A stretch of 64,000 nt of DNA from Henricia sp. BOLD:AAB3569. Its lineage: Eukaryota > Echinodermata > Asteroidea > Spinulosida > Echinasteridae. The position numbers and the translations under genes are program-made. The notes under the pieces were generated by a model. It ran no database searches. It worked only from the letters and a program-made list of their open reading frames with translations, and was not told the DNA's origin. This document shows, in pieces, positions 34,601 through 47,691 of the stretch (position 1 is its first letter; the number at the start of each line of letters is the position of its first letter). The stretch covers positions 62,001-126,000 of the forward strand of contig JBBELK010000678.1 in NCBI GenBank assembly GCA_037783545.1, in the 5' to 3' direction.

Positions 34601-35197
34601 CTGAGAAATTTCAAAGTTTAGAAAAAACTGGGTTGAGGCTTCCTGACTGCTCTCGCGCAAACCGTGGCTGTCTGTACACACCTCTTTGGGGTACTCCTGA
34701 GTTGTGCGCATGCTCAGTCATTCGGACTGTCGTTAACGCACCGCAGTTTGGCTCGGCAATTTGGTCAAAGTGTGGTCCAAACGTCGGCAAATTTGGAGGT
34801 CGAAAAATGTTCCGACGAACTTCAAATTTTGCATGCCCTAAACTCTCTATATTGCGCACTTGTCATAAAAAATTGACAGACTTTCGCCGGGAAATGGCAG
34901 AGAAATTTCAAAGTTTAGAAAAAAACTGGGTTGAGGCTTCCTGACTGCTCTCGCGCAAACCGTGGCTGTCTGTACACACCTCTTTGGGGTACTCCTAAGT
35001 TGTGCGCATGCTCAGTCATTCGGACTGTCGTTAACGCACCGCAGTTTGGCTCGGCAATTTGGTCAAAGTGTGGTCCAAACGTCGGCAAATTTGGAGGTCG
35101 AAAAATGTTCCGACGAACTTCAAATTTTGCATGCCCTAAACTCTCTATATTGCGCACTTGTCATAAAAAATTGACAGACTTTCGCCGGGAAATGGCA
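31631..35197 (+). repeat. Satellite segment with partial V-type and D-RPI monomers
   Basis: Twelve monomers, 31631 to 34900. Those at 31631 and 32522 are C type and flank an I-type monomer with ACCATGG and TTTGCGG (32225). Those at 33117 and 33415 carry C137T without the other two V-type changes. The D monomer at 33712 carries A189T, which normally belongs to V type. RPI type follows at 34009, with no S-type monomer and no cassette after it. The monomer at 34900 has CCTAAG. The mixed tags show exchange at below-monomer scale. Confidence 0.9.
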
Positions 35198-37278
35198 GAG
35201 AAATTTCAAAGTTTAGAAAAAAACTGGGTTGAGGCTTCCTGACTGTTCTCGCGCAAACCGTGGCTGTCTGTACACACCTCTTTGGGGTACTCCTGAGTTG
35301 TGCGCATGCTCAGTCATTCGGACTGTCGTTAACGCACCGCAGTTTGGCTCGGCAATTTGGTCAAAGTGTGGTCCAAACGTCGGCAAATTTGGAGGTCGAA
35401 AAATGTTCCGACGAACTTCAAATTTTGCATGCCCTAAACTCTCTATATTGCGCACTTGTCATAAAAAATTGACAGACTTTCGCCGGGAAATGGCAGAGAA
35501 ATTTCAAAGTTTAGAAAAAACTGGGTTGAGGCTTCCTGACTGCTCTCGCGCAAACCGTGGCTGTCTGTACACACCTCTTTGGGGTACTCCTGAGTTGTGC
35601 GCATGCTCAGTCATTCGGACTGTCGTTAACGCACCGCAGTTTGGCTCGGCAATTTGGTCAAAGTGTGGTCCAAACGTCGGCAAATTTGGAGGTCGAAAAA
35701 TGTTCCGACGAACTTCAAATTGTGCATGCCCTAAACTCTCTATATTGCGCACTTGTCATAAAAAATTGACAGACTTTCGCCGGGAAATGGCAGAGAAATT
35801 TCAAAGTTTAGAAAAAACTGGGTTGAGGCTTCCTGACTGCTCTCGCGCAAACCGTGGCTGTCTGTACACACCTCTTTGGGGTACTCCTGAGTTGTGCGCA
35901 TGCTCAGTCATTCGGACTGTCGTTAACGCACCGCAGTTTGGCTCGGCAATTTGGTCAAAGTGTGGTCCAAACGTCGGCAAATTTGGAGGTCGAAAAATGT
36001 TCCGACGAACTTCAAATTTTGCATGCCCTAAACTCTCTATATTGCGCACTTGTCATAAAAATTTGACAGACTTTCGCCGGGAAATGGCAGAGAAATTTCA
36101 AAGTTTAGAAAAAACTGGGTTGAGGCTTCCTGACTGCTCTCGCGCAAACCGTGGCTGTCTGTACACACCTCTTTGGGGTACTCCTGAGTTGTGCGCATGC
36201 TCAGTCATTCGGACTGTCGTTAACGCACCGCAGTTTGGCTCGGCAATTTGGTCAAAGTGTGGTCCAAACGTCGGCAAATTTGGAGGTCGAAAAATGTTCC
36301 GACGAACTTCAAATTGTGCATGCCCTAAACTCTCTATATTGCGCACTTGTCATAAAAAATTGACAGACTTTCGCCGGAAAATGGCAGAGAAATTTCAAAG
36401 TTTAGAAAAAACTGGGTTGAGGCTTCCTGACTGCTCTCGCGCAAACCGTGGCTGTCTGTACACACCTCTTTGGGGTACTCCTGAGTTGTGCGCATGCTCA
36501 GTCATTCGGACTGTCGTTAACGCACCGCAGTTTGGCTCGGCAATTTGGTCAAAGTGTGGTCCAAACGTCGGCAAATTTGGAGGTCGAAAAATGTTCCGAC
36601 GAACTTCAAATTTTGCATGCCCTAAACTCTCTATATTGCGCACTTGTCATAAAAATTTGACAGACTTTCGCCGGGAAATGGCAGAGAAATTTCAAAGTTT
36701 AGAAAAAACTGGGTTGAGGCTTCCTGACTGCTCTCGCGCAAACCGTGGCTGTCTGTACACACCTCTTTGGGGTACTCCTGAGTTGTGCGCATGCTCAGTC
36801 ATTCGGACTGTCGTTAACGCACCGCAGTTTGGCTCGGCAATTTGGTCAAAGTGTGGTCCAAACGTCGGCAAATTTGGAGGTCGAAAAATGTTCCGACGAA
36901 CTTCAAATTGTGCATGCCCTAAACTCTCTATATTGCGCACTTGTCATAAAAAATTGACAGACTTTCGCCGGAAAATGGCAGAGAAATTTCAAAGTTTAGA
37001 AAAAACTGGGTTGAGGCTTCCTGACTGCTCTCGCGCAAACCGTGGCTGTCTGTACACACCTCTTTGGGGTACTCCTGAGTTGTGCGCATGCTCAGTCATT
37101 CGGACTGTCGTTAACGCACCGCAGTTTGGCTCGGCAATTTGGTCAAAGTGTGGTCCAAACGTCGGCAAATTTGGAGGTCGAAAAATGTTCCGACGAACTT
37201 CAAATTTTGCATGCCCTAAACTCTCTATATTGCGCACTTGTCATAAAAAAATTGACATACTTTCGCCGGGAAATGGCA
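35198..37278 (+). repeat. Satellite segment containing a dimeric higher-order repeat
   Basis: The core is a dimer of 594 bp in two copies, 35793-36386 and 36387-36980. Each pairs a monomer with AAAAATTTG in the second A run with a C plus K monomer (T227G, G289A). A leading C-type monomer without G289A is at 35496. The monomer at 35198 has GACTGTTCTC in place of GACTGCTCTC. The segment ends with a monomer with an extra A and G277T but unchanged C245 (36981). Confidence 0.92.
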
Positions 37279-40251
37279 GAGAAATTTCAAAGTTTAGAAA
37301 AAACTGGGTTGAGGCTTCCTGACTGCTCTCGCGCAAACCGTGGCTGTCTGTACACACCTCTTTGGGGTACTCCTGAGTTGTGCGCATGCTCAGTCATTCG
37401 GACTGTCGTTAACGCACCGCAGTTTGGCTCGGCAATTTGGTCAAAGTGTGGTCCAAACGTCGGCAAATTTGGAGGTCGAAAAATGTTCCGACGAACTTCA
37501 AATTTTGCATGCCCTAAACTCTCTATATTGCGCACTTGTCATAAAAATTAGACAGACTTTCGCCGGAAAATGGCAGAGAAATTTCAAAGTTTAGAAAAAA
37601 CTGGGTTGAGGCTTCCTGACTGCTCTCGCGCAAACCGTGGCTGTCTGTACACACCTCTTTGGGGTACTCCTGAGTTGTGCGCATGCTCAGTCATTCGGAC
37701 TGTCGTTAACGCACCGCAGTTTGGCTCGGCAATTTGGTCAAAGTGTGGTCCAAACGTCGGCAAATTTGGAGGTCGAAAAATGTTCCGACGAACTTCAAAT
37801 TTTGCATGCCCTAAACTCTTTATATTGCGCACTTGTCATAAACAAATTGACATACTTTCGCCGGGAAATGGCAGAGAAATTTCAAAGTTTAGAAAAAACT
37901 GGGTTGAGGCTTCCTGACTGCTCTCGCGCAAACCGTGGCTGTCTGTACACACCTCTTTGGGGTACTCCTGAGTTGTGCGCATGCTCAGTCATTCGGACTG
38001 TCGTTAACGCACCGCAGTTTGGCTCGGCAATTTGGTCAAAGTGTGGTCCAAACGTCGGCAAATTTGGAGGTCGAAAAATGTTCCGACGAACTTCAAATTT
38101 TGCATGCCCTAAACTCTCTATATTGCGCACTTGTCATAAAAAATTGACAGACTTTCGCCGGGAAATGACAGAGAAATTTCAAAGTTTAGAAAAAACTGGG
38201 TTGAGGCTTCCTGACTGCTCTCGCGCAAACCGTGGCTGTCTGTACACACCTCTTTGGGGTACTCCTGAGTTGTGCGCATGCTCAGTCATTCGGACTGTCG
38301 TTAACGTACCGCAGTTTGGCTCGGCAATTTGGTCAAAGTGTGGTCCAAACGTCGGCAATTTTGGAGGTCGAAAAATTTTCCGACGAACTTCAAATTTTGC
38401 ATGCCCTAAACTCTCTATATTGCGCACTTGTCATAAAAAATTGACAGACTTTCGCCGGAAAATGGCAGAGAAATTTCAAAGTTTAGAAAAAACTGGGTTG
38501 AGGCTTCCTGACTGCTCTCGCGCAAACCGTGGCTGTCTGTACACACCTCTTTGGGGTACTCCTGAGTTGTGCGCATGCTCAGTCATTCGGACTGTCGTTA
38601 ACGCACCGCAGTTTGGCTCGGCAATTTGGTCAAAGTGTGGTCCAAACGTCGGCAAATTTGGAGGTCGAAAAATGTTCCGACGAACTTCAAATTTTGCATG
38701 CCCTAAACTCTCTATATTGCGCACTTGTCATAAAAATTTGACAGACTTTCGCCGGGAAATGGCAGAGAAATTTCAAAGTTTAGAAAAAACTGGGTTGAGG
38801 CTTCCTGACTGCTCTCGCGCAAACCGTGGCTGTCTGTACACACCTCTTTGGGGTACTCCTGAGTTGTGCGCATGCTCAGTCATTCGGACTGTCGTTAACG
38901 CACCGCAGTTTGGCTCGGCAATTTGGTCAAAGTGTGGTCCAAACGTCGGCAAATTTGGAGGTCGAAAAATGTTCCGACGAACTTCAAATTGTGCATGCCC
39001 TAAACTCTCTATATTGCGCACTTGTCATAAAAAATTGACAGACTTTCGCCGGAAAATGGCAGAGAAATTTCAAAGTTTAGAAAAAACTGGGTTGAGGCTT
39101 CCTGACTGCTCTCGCGCAAACCGTGGCTGTCTGTACACACCTCTTTGGGGTACTCCTGAGTTGTGCGCATGCTCAGTCATTCGGACTGTCGTTAACGCAC
39201 CGCAGTTTGGCTCGGCAATTTGGTCAAAGTGTGGTCCAAACGTCGGCAAATTTGGAGGTCGAAAAATGTTCCGACGAACTTCAAATTTTGCATGCCCTAA
39301 ACTCTCTATATTGCGCACTTGTCATAAAAAAATTGACATACTTTCGCCGGGAAATGGCAGAGAAATTTCAAAGTTTAGAAAAAACTGGGTTGAGGCTTCC
39401 TGACTGCTCTCGCGCAAACCGTGGCTGTCTGTACACACCTCTTTGGGGTACTCCTGAGTTGTGCGCATGCTCAGTCATTCGGACTGTCGTTAACGCACCG
39501 CAGTTTGGCTCGGCAATTTGGTCAAAGTGTGGTCCAAACGTCGGCAAATTTGGAGGTCGAAAAATGTTCCGACGAACTTCAAATTTTGCATGCCCTAAAC
39601 TCTTTATATTGCGCACTTGTCATACAAAAATTGACATACTTTCGCCGGGAAATGGCAGAGAAATTTCAAAGTTTAGAAAAAACTGGGTTGAGGCTTCCTG
39701 ACTGCTCTCGCGCAAACCGTGGCTGTCTGTACACACCTCTTTGGGGTACTCCTGAGTTGTGCGCATGCTCAGTCATTCGGACTGTCGTTAACGCACCGCA
39801 GTTTGGCTCGGCAATTTGGTCAAAGTGTGGTCCAAACGTCGGCAAATTTGGAGGTCGAAAAATGTTCCGACGAACTTCAAATTTTGCATGCCCTAAACTC
39901 TCTATATTGCGCACTTGTCATAAAAATTAGACAGACTTTCGCCGGAAAATGGCAGAGAAATTTCAAAGTTTAGAAAAAACTGGGTTGAGGCTTCCTGACT
40001 GCTCTCGCGCAAACCGTGGCTGTCTGTACACACCTCTTTGGGGTACTCCTGAGTTGTGCGCATGCTCAGTCATTCGGACTGTCGTTAACGTACCGCAGTT
40101 TGGCTCGGCAATTTGGTCAAAGTGTGGTCCAAACGTCGGCAATTTTGGAGGTCGAAAAATTTTCCGACGAACTTCAAATTTTGCATGCCCTAAACTCTCT
40201 ATATTGCGCACTTGTCATAAAAAATTGACAGACTTTCGCCGGAAAATGGCA
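37279..40251 (+). repeat. Satellite segment, ten monomers; includes the first copy of a dispersed 7-monomer block
   Basis: The monomers at 37279 and 39658 have AAAAATTAG in the second A run. Those from 37576 to 39360 run in this order: F with CATAAACAAA; plain with AATGACAG; V plus K; AAAAATTTG; C plus K; extra A with G277T; F with CATACAAAAA. The same order returns at 43226-45309, about 5.65 kb later. The monomer at 39955 is V plus K type. Confidence 0.88.
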
Positions 40252-43225
40252 GAGAAATTTCAAAGTTTAGAAAAAACTGGGTTGAGGCTTCCTGACTGCT
40301 CTCGCGCAAACCGTGGCTGTCTGCACACACCTCTTTGGGGTACTCCTGAGTTGTGCGCATGCTCAGTCATTCGGACTGTCGTTAACGCACCGCAGTTTGG
40401 CTCGGCAATTTGGTCAAAGTGTGGTCCAAACGTCGGCAAATTTGGAGGTCGAAAAATGTTCCGACGAACTTCAAATTTTGCATGCCCTAAACTCTTTATA
40501 TTGCGCACTTGTCATAAAAAAATTGACATACTTTCGCCGGGAAATGGCAGAGAAATTTCAAAGTTTAGAAAAAAATGGGTTGAGGCTTCCTGACTGCTCT
40601 CGCGCAAACCGTGGCTGTCTGTACACACCTCTTTGGGGTACTCCTGAGTTGTGCGCATGCTCAGTCATTCGGACTGTCGTTAACGCACCGCAGTTTGGCT
40701 CGGCAATTTGGTCAAAGTGTGGTCCAAACGTCGGCAAATTTGGAGGTCGAAAAATGTTCCGACGAACTTCAAATTTTGCATGCCCTAAACTCTCTATATT
40801 GCGCACTTGTCATAAAAATTAGACAGACTTTCGCCGGAAAATGGCAGAGAAATTTCAAAGTTTAGAAAAAACTGGGTTGAGGCTTCCTGACTGCTCTCGC
40901 GCAAACCGTGGCTGTCTGTACACACCTCTTTGGGGTACTCCTGAGTTGTGCGCATGCTCAGTCATTCGGACTGTCGTTAACGCACCGCAGTTTGGCTCGG
41001 CAATTTGGTCAAAGTGTGGTCCAAACGTCGGCAAATTTGGAGGTCGAAAAATGTTCCGACGAACTTCAAATTTTGCATGCCCTAAACTCTTTATAATGCG
41101 CACTTGTCATAAACAAATTGACATACTTTCGCCGGGAAATGGCAGAGAAATTTCAAAGTTTAGAAAAAACTGGGTTGAGGCTTCCTGACTGCTCTCGCGC
41201 AAACCGTGGCTGTCTGTACACACCTCTTTGGGGTACTCCTGAGTTGTGCGCATGCTCAGTCATTCGGACTGTCGTTAACGCACCGCAGTTTGGCTCGGCA
41301 ATTTGGTCAAAGTGTGGTCCAAACGTCGGCAAATTTGGAGGTCGAAAAATGTTCCGACGAACTTCAAATTTTGCATGCCCTAAACTCTCTATATTGCGCA
41401 CTTGTCATAAAAAATTGACAGACTTTCGCCGGGAAATGGCAGAGAAATTTCAAAGTTTAGAAAAAACTGGGTTGAGGCTTCCTGACTGCTCTCGCGCAAA
41501 CCGTGGCTGTCTGTACACACCTCTTTGGGGTACTCCTGAGTTGTGCGCATGCTCAGTCATTCGGACTGTCGTTAACGTACCGCAGTTTGGCTCGGCAATT
41601 TGGTCAAAGTGTGGTCCAAACGTCGGCAATTTTGGAGGTCGACAAATTTTCCGACGAACTTCAAATTTTGCATGCCCTAAACTCTCTATATTGCGCACTT
41701 GTCATAAAAAATTGACAGACTTTCGCCGGGAAATGGCAGAGAAATTTCAAAGTTTAGAAAAAAACTGGGTTGAGGCTTCCTGACTGCTCTCGCGCAAACC
41801 GTGGCTGTCTGTACACACCTCTTTGGGGTACTCCTGAGTTGTGCGCATGCTCAGTAATTCGGACTGTCGTTAACGCACCGCAGTTTGACTCGGCAATTTG
41901 GTCAAAGTGTGGTCCAAACGTCGGCAAATTTGGAGGTCGAAAAATTTTCCGACGAACTTCAAATTTTGCATGCCCTAAACTCTCTATATTGCGCACTTGT
42001 CATAAAAAATTGACAGACTTTCGCCGGGAAATGGCAGAGAAATTTCAAAGTTTAGAAAAAAACTGGGTTGAGGCTTCCTGACTGCTCTCGCGCAAACCGT
42101 GGCTGTCTGTACACACCTCTTTGGGGTACTCCTGAGTTGTGCGCATGCTCAGTAATTCGGACTGTCGTTAACGCACCGCAGTTTGACTCGGCAATTTGGT
42201 CAAAGTGTGGTCCAAACGTCGGCAAATTTGGAGGTCGAAAAATGTTCCGACGAACTTCAAATTTTGCATGCCCTAAACTCTCTATATTGCGCACTTGTCA
42301 TAAAAAATTGACAGACTTTCGCCGGGAAATGGCAGAGAAATTTCAAAGTTTAGAAAAAACTGGGTTGAGGCTTCCTGACTGCTCTCGCGCAAGCCGTGGC
42401 TGTCTGTACACACCTCTTTGGGGTACTCCTGAGTTGTGCGCATGCTCAGTCATTCGGACTGTCGTTAACGCACCGCAGTTTGGCTCGGCAATTTGGTCAA
42501 AGTGTGGTCCAAACGTCGGCGAATTTGGAGGTCGAAAAATGTTCCGACGAACTTCAAATTTTGCATGCCCTAAACTCTCTATATTGCGCACTTGTCATAA
42601 AAAATTGACAGACTTTCGCCGGGAAATGGCTGATAAATTTCAAAGTTTAGAAAAAACTGGGTTGAGGCTTCCTGACTGCTCTCGCGCAAACCGTGGCTGT
42701 CTGTACACACCTCTTTGGGGTACTCCTGAGTTGTGCGCATGCTCAGTCATTCGGACTGTCGTTAACGCACCGCAGTTTGGCTCGGCAATTTGGTCAAAGT
42801 GTGGTCCAAACGTCGGCAAATTTGGAGGTCGAAAAATGTTCCAACGAACTTCAAATTGTGCATGCCCTAAACTCTCTATATTGCGCACTTGTCATAAAAA
42901 ATTGACAGACTTTCGCCGGGAAATGGAAGAGAAATTTCAAAGTTTAGAAAAAACTGGGTTGAGGCTTCCTGACTGCTCTCGCGCAAACCGTGGCTGTCTG
43001 TACACACCTCTTTGGGGTACTCCTGAGTTGTGCGCATGCTCAGTCATTCGGACTGTCGTTAACGCACCGCAGTTTGGCTCGGCAATTTGGTCAAAGTGTG
43101 GTCCAAACGTCGGCAAATTTGGAGGTCGAAAAATGTTCCGACGAACTTCAAATTTTGCATGCCCTAAACTCTCTATAGTGCGCACTTGTCATAAAAAATT
43201 GACAGACTTTCGCCGGGAAATGGCA
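40252..43225 (+). repeat. Dispersed 9-10-monomer block, copy 1
   Basis: Ten monomers. Rare tags in order: CTGCACACA (40252); GAAAAAAATGGG (40550); CTTTATAATG with CATAAACAAA (40847); plain; V type, here with GTCGACAAA (41442); D type with G207T (41739); D type (42037); S type with GGCGAATTT ending GCTGATAAA (42335); CCAACGA plus T227G (42632); EE-flanked (42929). Copy 2 at 47692 has the same series but lacks the 41739 monomer. The offset is 7440 bp before that point and 7141 bp after it. Confidence 0.93.
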
Positions 43226-46200
43226 CAGAAATTTCAAAGTTTAGAAAAAACTGGGTTGAGGCTTCCTGACTGCTCTCGCGCAAACCGTGGCTGTCTGTAC
43301 AGACCTATTTGGGGTACTCCTGAGTTGTGCGCATGCTCAGTCATTCGGACTGTCGTTAACGCACCGCAGTTTGGCTCGGCAATTTGGTCAAAGTGTGGTC
43401 CAAACGTCGGCAAATTTGGAGGTCGAAAAATGTTCCGACGAACTTCAAATTTTGCATGCCCTAAACTCTTTATATTGCGCACTTGTCATAAACAAATTGA
43501 CATACTTTCGCCGGGAAATGGCAGAGAAATTTCAAAGTTTAGAAAAAACTGGGTTGAGGCTTCCTGACTGCTCTCGCGCAAACCGTGGCTGTCTGTACAC
43601 ACCTCTTTGGGGTACTCCTGAGTTGTGCGCATGCTCAGTCATTCGGACTGTCGTTAACGCACCGCAGTTTGGCTCGGCAATTTGGTCAAAGTGTGGTCCA
43701 AACGTCGGCAAATTTGGAGGTCGAAAAATGTTCCGACGAACTTCAAATTTTGCATGCCCTAAACTCTCTATATTGCGCACTTGTCATAAAAAATTGACAG
43801 ACTTTCGCCGGGAAATGGCAGAGAAATTTCAAAGTTTAGAAAAAACTGGGTTGAGGCTTCCTGACTGCTCTCGCGCAAACCGTGGCTGTCTGTACACACC
43901 TCTTTGGGGTACTCCTGAGTTGTGCGCATGCTCAGTCATTCGGACTGTCGTTAACGTACCGCAGTTTGGCTCGGCAATTTGGTCAAAGTGTGGTCCAAAC
44001 GTCGGCAATTTTGGAGGTCGAAAAATTTTCCGACGAACTTCAAATTTTGCATGCCCTAAACTCTCTATATTGCGCACTTGTCATAAAAAAATTGACAGAC
44101 TTTCGCCGGAAAATGGCAGAGAAATTTCAAAGTTTAGAAAAAACTGGGTTGAGGCTTCCTGACTGCTCTCGCGCAAACCGTGGCTGTCTGTACACACCTC
44201 TTTGGGGTACTCCTGAGTTGTGCGCATGCTCAGTCATTCGGACTGTCGTTAACGCACCGCAGTTTGGCTCGGCAATTTGGTCAAAGTGTGGTCCAAACGT
44301 CGGCAAATTTGGAGGTCGAAAAATGTTCCGACGAACTTCAAATTTTGCATGCCCTAAACTCTCTATATTGCGCACTTGTCATAAAAATTTGACAGACTTT
44401 CGCCGGGAAATGGCAGAGAAATTTCAAAGTTTAGAAAAAACTGGGTTGAGGCTTCCTGACTGCTCTCGCGCAAACCGTGGCTGTCTGTACACACCTCTTT
44501 GGGGTACTCCTGAGTTGTGCGCATGCTCAGTCATTCGGACTGTCGTTAACGCACCGCAGTTTGGCTCGGCAATTTGGTCAAAGTGTGGTCCAAACGTCGG
44601 CAAATTTGGAGGTCGAAAAATGTTCCGACGAACTTCAAATTGTGCATGCCCTAAACTCTCTATATTGCGCACTTGTCATAAAAAATTGACAGACTTTCGC
44701 CGGAAAATGGCAGAGAAATTTCAAAGTTTAGAAAAAACTGGGTTGAGGCTTCCTGACTGCTCTCGCGCAAACCGTGGCTGTCTGTACACACCTCTTTGGG
44801 GTACTCCTGAGTTGTGCGCATGCTCAGTCATTCGGACTGTCGTTAACGCACCGCAGTTTGGCTCGGCAATTTGGTCAAAGTGTGGTCCAAACGTCGGCAA
44901 ATTTGGAGGTCGAAAAATGTTCCGACGAACTTCAAATTTTGCATGCCCTAAACTCTCTATATTGCGCACTTGTCATAAAAAAATTGACATACTTTCGCCG
45001 GGAAATGGCAGAGAAATTTCAAAGTTTAGAAAAAAACTGGGTTGAGGCTTCCTGACTGCTCTCGCGCAAACCGTGGCTGTCTGTACACACCTCTTTGGGG
45101 TACTCCTGAGTTGTGCGCATGCTCAGTCATTCGGACTGTCGTTAACGCACCGCAGTTTGGCTCGGCAATTTGGTCAAAGTGTGGTCCAAACGTCGGCAAA
45201 TTTGGAGGTCGAAAAATGTTCCGACGAACTTCAAATTTTGCATGCCCTAAACTCTTTATATTGCGCACTTGTCATACAAAAATTGACATACTTTCGCCGG
45301 GAAATGGCAGAGAAATTTCAAAGTTTAGAAAAAACTGGGTTGAGGCTTCCTGACTGCTCTCGCGCAAACCGTGGCTGTCTGTACACACCTCTTTGGGGTA
45401 CTCCTGAATTGTGCGCATGCTCAGTCATTCGGACTGTCGTTAACGCACCGCAGTTTGGCTCGGCAATTTGGTCAAAGTGTGGTCCAAACGTCGGCAAATT
45501 TGGAGGTCGAAAAATGTTCCGACGAACTTCAAATTTTGCATGCCCTAAACTCTTTATATTGCGCACTTGTCATAAACAAATTGACATACTTTCGCCGGGA
45601 AATGGCAGAGAAATTTCAAAGTTTAGAAAAAACTGGGTTGAGGCTTCCTGACTGCTCTCGCGCAAACCGTGGCTGTCTGTACACACCTCTTTGGGGTACT
45701 CCTGAGTTGTGCGCATGCTCAGTCATTCGGACTGTCGTTAACGCACCGCAGTTTGGCTCGGCAATTTGGTCAAAGTGTGGTCCAAACGTCGGCAAATTTG
45801 GAGGTCGAAAAATGTTCCGACGAACTTCAAATTGTGCATGCCCTAAACTCTCTATATTGCGCACTTGTCATAAAAAATTGACAGACTTTCGCCGGAAAAT
45901 GGCAGAGAAATTTCAAAGTTTAGAAAAAACTGGGTTGAGGCTTCCTGACTGCTCTCGCGCAAACCGTGGCTGTCTGTACACACCTCTTTGGGGTACTCCT
46001 GAGTTGTGCGCATGCTCAGTCATTCGGACTGTCGTTAACGCACCGCAGTTTGGCTCGGCAATTTGGTCAAAGTGTGGTCCAAACGTCGGCAAATTTGGAG
46101 GTCGAAAAATGTTCCGACGAACTTCAAATTTTGCATGCCCTAAACTCTCTATATTGCGCACTTGTCATAAAAAAATTGACATACTTTCGCCGGGAAATGG

Positions 46201-47691
46201 CAGAGAAATTTCAAAGTTTAGAAAAAAACTGGGTTGAGGCTTCCTGACTGCTCTCGCGCAAACCGTGGCTGTCTGTACACACCTCTTTGGGGTACTCCTG
46301 AGTTGTGCGCATGCTCAGTCATTCGGACTGTCGTTAACGCACCGCAGTTTGGCTCGGCAATTTGGTCAAAGTGTGGTCCAAACGTCGGCAAATTTGGAGG
46401 TCGAAAAATGTTCCGACGAACTTCAAATTTTGCATGCCCTAAACTCTTTATATTGCGCACTTGTCATACAAAAATTGACATACTTTCGCCGGGAAATGGC
46501 AGAGAAATTTCAAAGTTTAGAAAAAACTGGGTTGAGGCTTCCTGACTGCTCTCGCGCAAACCGTGGCTGTCTGTACACACCTCTTTGGGGTACTCCTGAA
46601 TTGTGCGCATGCTCAGTCATTCGGACTGTCGTTAACGCACCGCAGTTTGGCTCGGCAATTTGGTCAAAGTGTGGTCCAAACGTCGGCAAATTTGGAGGTC
46701 GAAAAATGTTCCGACGAACTTCAAATTTTGCATGCCCTAAACTCTTTATATTGCGCACTTGTCATAAACAAATTGACATACTTTCGCCGGGAAATGGCAG
46801 AGAAATTTCAAAGTTTAGAAAAAACTGGGTTGAGGCTTCCTGACTGCTCTCGCGCAAACCGTGGCTGTCTGTACACACCTCTTTGGGGTACTCCTGAGTT
46901 GTGCGCATGCTCAGTCATTCGGACTGTCGTTAACGCACCGCAGTTTGGCTCGGCAATTTGGTCAAAGTGTGGTCCAAACGTCGGCAAATTTGGAGGTCGA
47001 AAAATGTTCCGACGAACTTCAAATTTTGCATGCCCTAAACTCTCTATATTGCGCACTTGTCATAAAAAATTGACAGACTTTCGCCGGGAAATGGCAGAGA
47101 AATTTCAAAGTTTAGAAAAAACTGGGTTGAGGCTTCCTGACTGCTCTCGCGCAAACCGTGGCTGTCTGTACACACCTCTTTGGGGTACTCCTGAGTTGTG
47201 CGCATGCTCAGTCATTCGGACTGTCGTTAACGTACCGCAGTTTGGCTCGGCAATTTGGTCAAAGTGTGGTCCAAACGTCGGCAATTTTGGAGGTCGAAAA
47301 ATTTTCCGACGAACTTCAAATTTTGCATGCCCTAAACTCTCTATATTGCGCACTTGTCATACAAAATTGACAGACTTTCGCAGGAAAATGGCAGAGAAAT
47401 TTCAAAGTTTAGAAAAAACTGGGTTGAGGCTTCCTGACTGCTCTCGCGCAAACCGTGGCTGTCTGTACACACCTCTTTGGGGTACTCCTGAGTTGTGCGC
47501 ATGCTCAGTCATTCGGACTGTCGTTAACGCACCGCAGTTTGGCTCGGCAATTTGGTCAAAGTGTGGTCCAAACGTCGGCAAATTTGGAGGTCGAAAAATG
47601 TTCCGACGAACTTCAAATTTTGCATGCCCTAAACTCTCTATATTGCGCACTTGTCATAAAAAAATTGACATACTTTCGCCGGGAAATGGCA
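43226..47691 (+). repeat. Satellite segment with repeat of the 7-monomer block and a 4-monomer tandem duplication
   Basis: Fifteen monomers. The block begins with an RPI plus F recombinant (43226). Then come plain, V plus K with an extra A (43821), AAAAATTTG (44119), C plus K (44416), G277T with extra A (44713), and F with CATACAAAAA (45011), matching 37576-39657. The 44416-45607 quartet is then duplicated in tandem at 45608-46799. After that come a plain monomer (46800), V type with CATACAAAA and CGCAGGAAA (47097), and a G277T monomer with an extra A (47394). Confidence 0.9.
44416..46799 (+). repeat. 4-monomer tandem duplication, period 1192 bp
   Basis: Copies are 44416-45607 and 45608-46799. 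Each holds C plus K type; G277T with extra A; F with CATACAAAAA and an extra A in the first run; and F with CCTGAATTG and CATAAACAAA. The CCTGAATTG tag occurs nowhere else that I found. I saw no difference between the two copies at the tag positions, so this is among the most recent events in the window. Confidence 0.94.
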
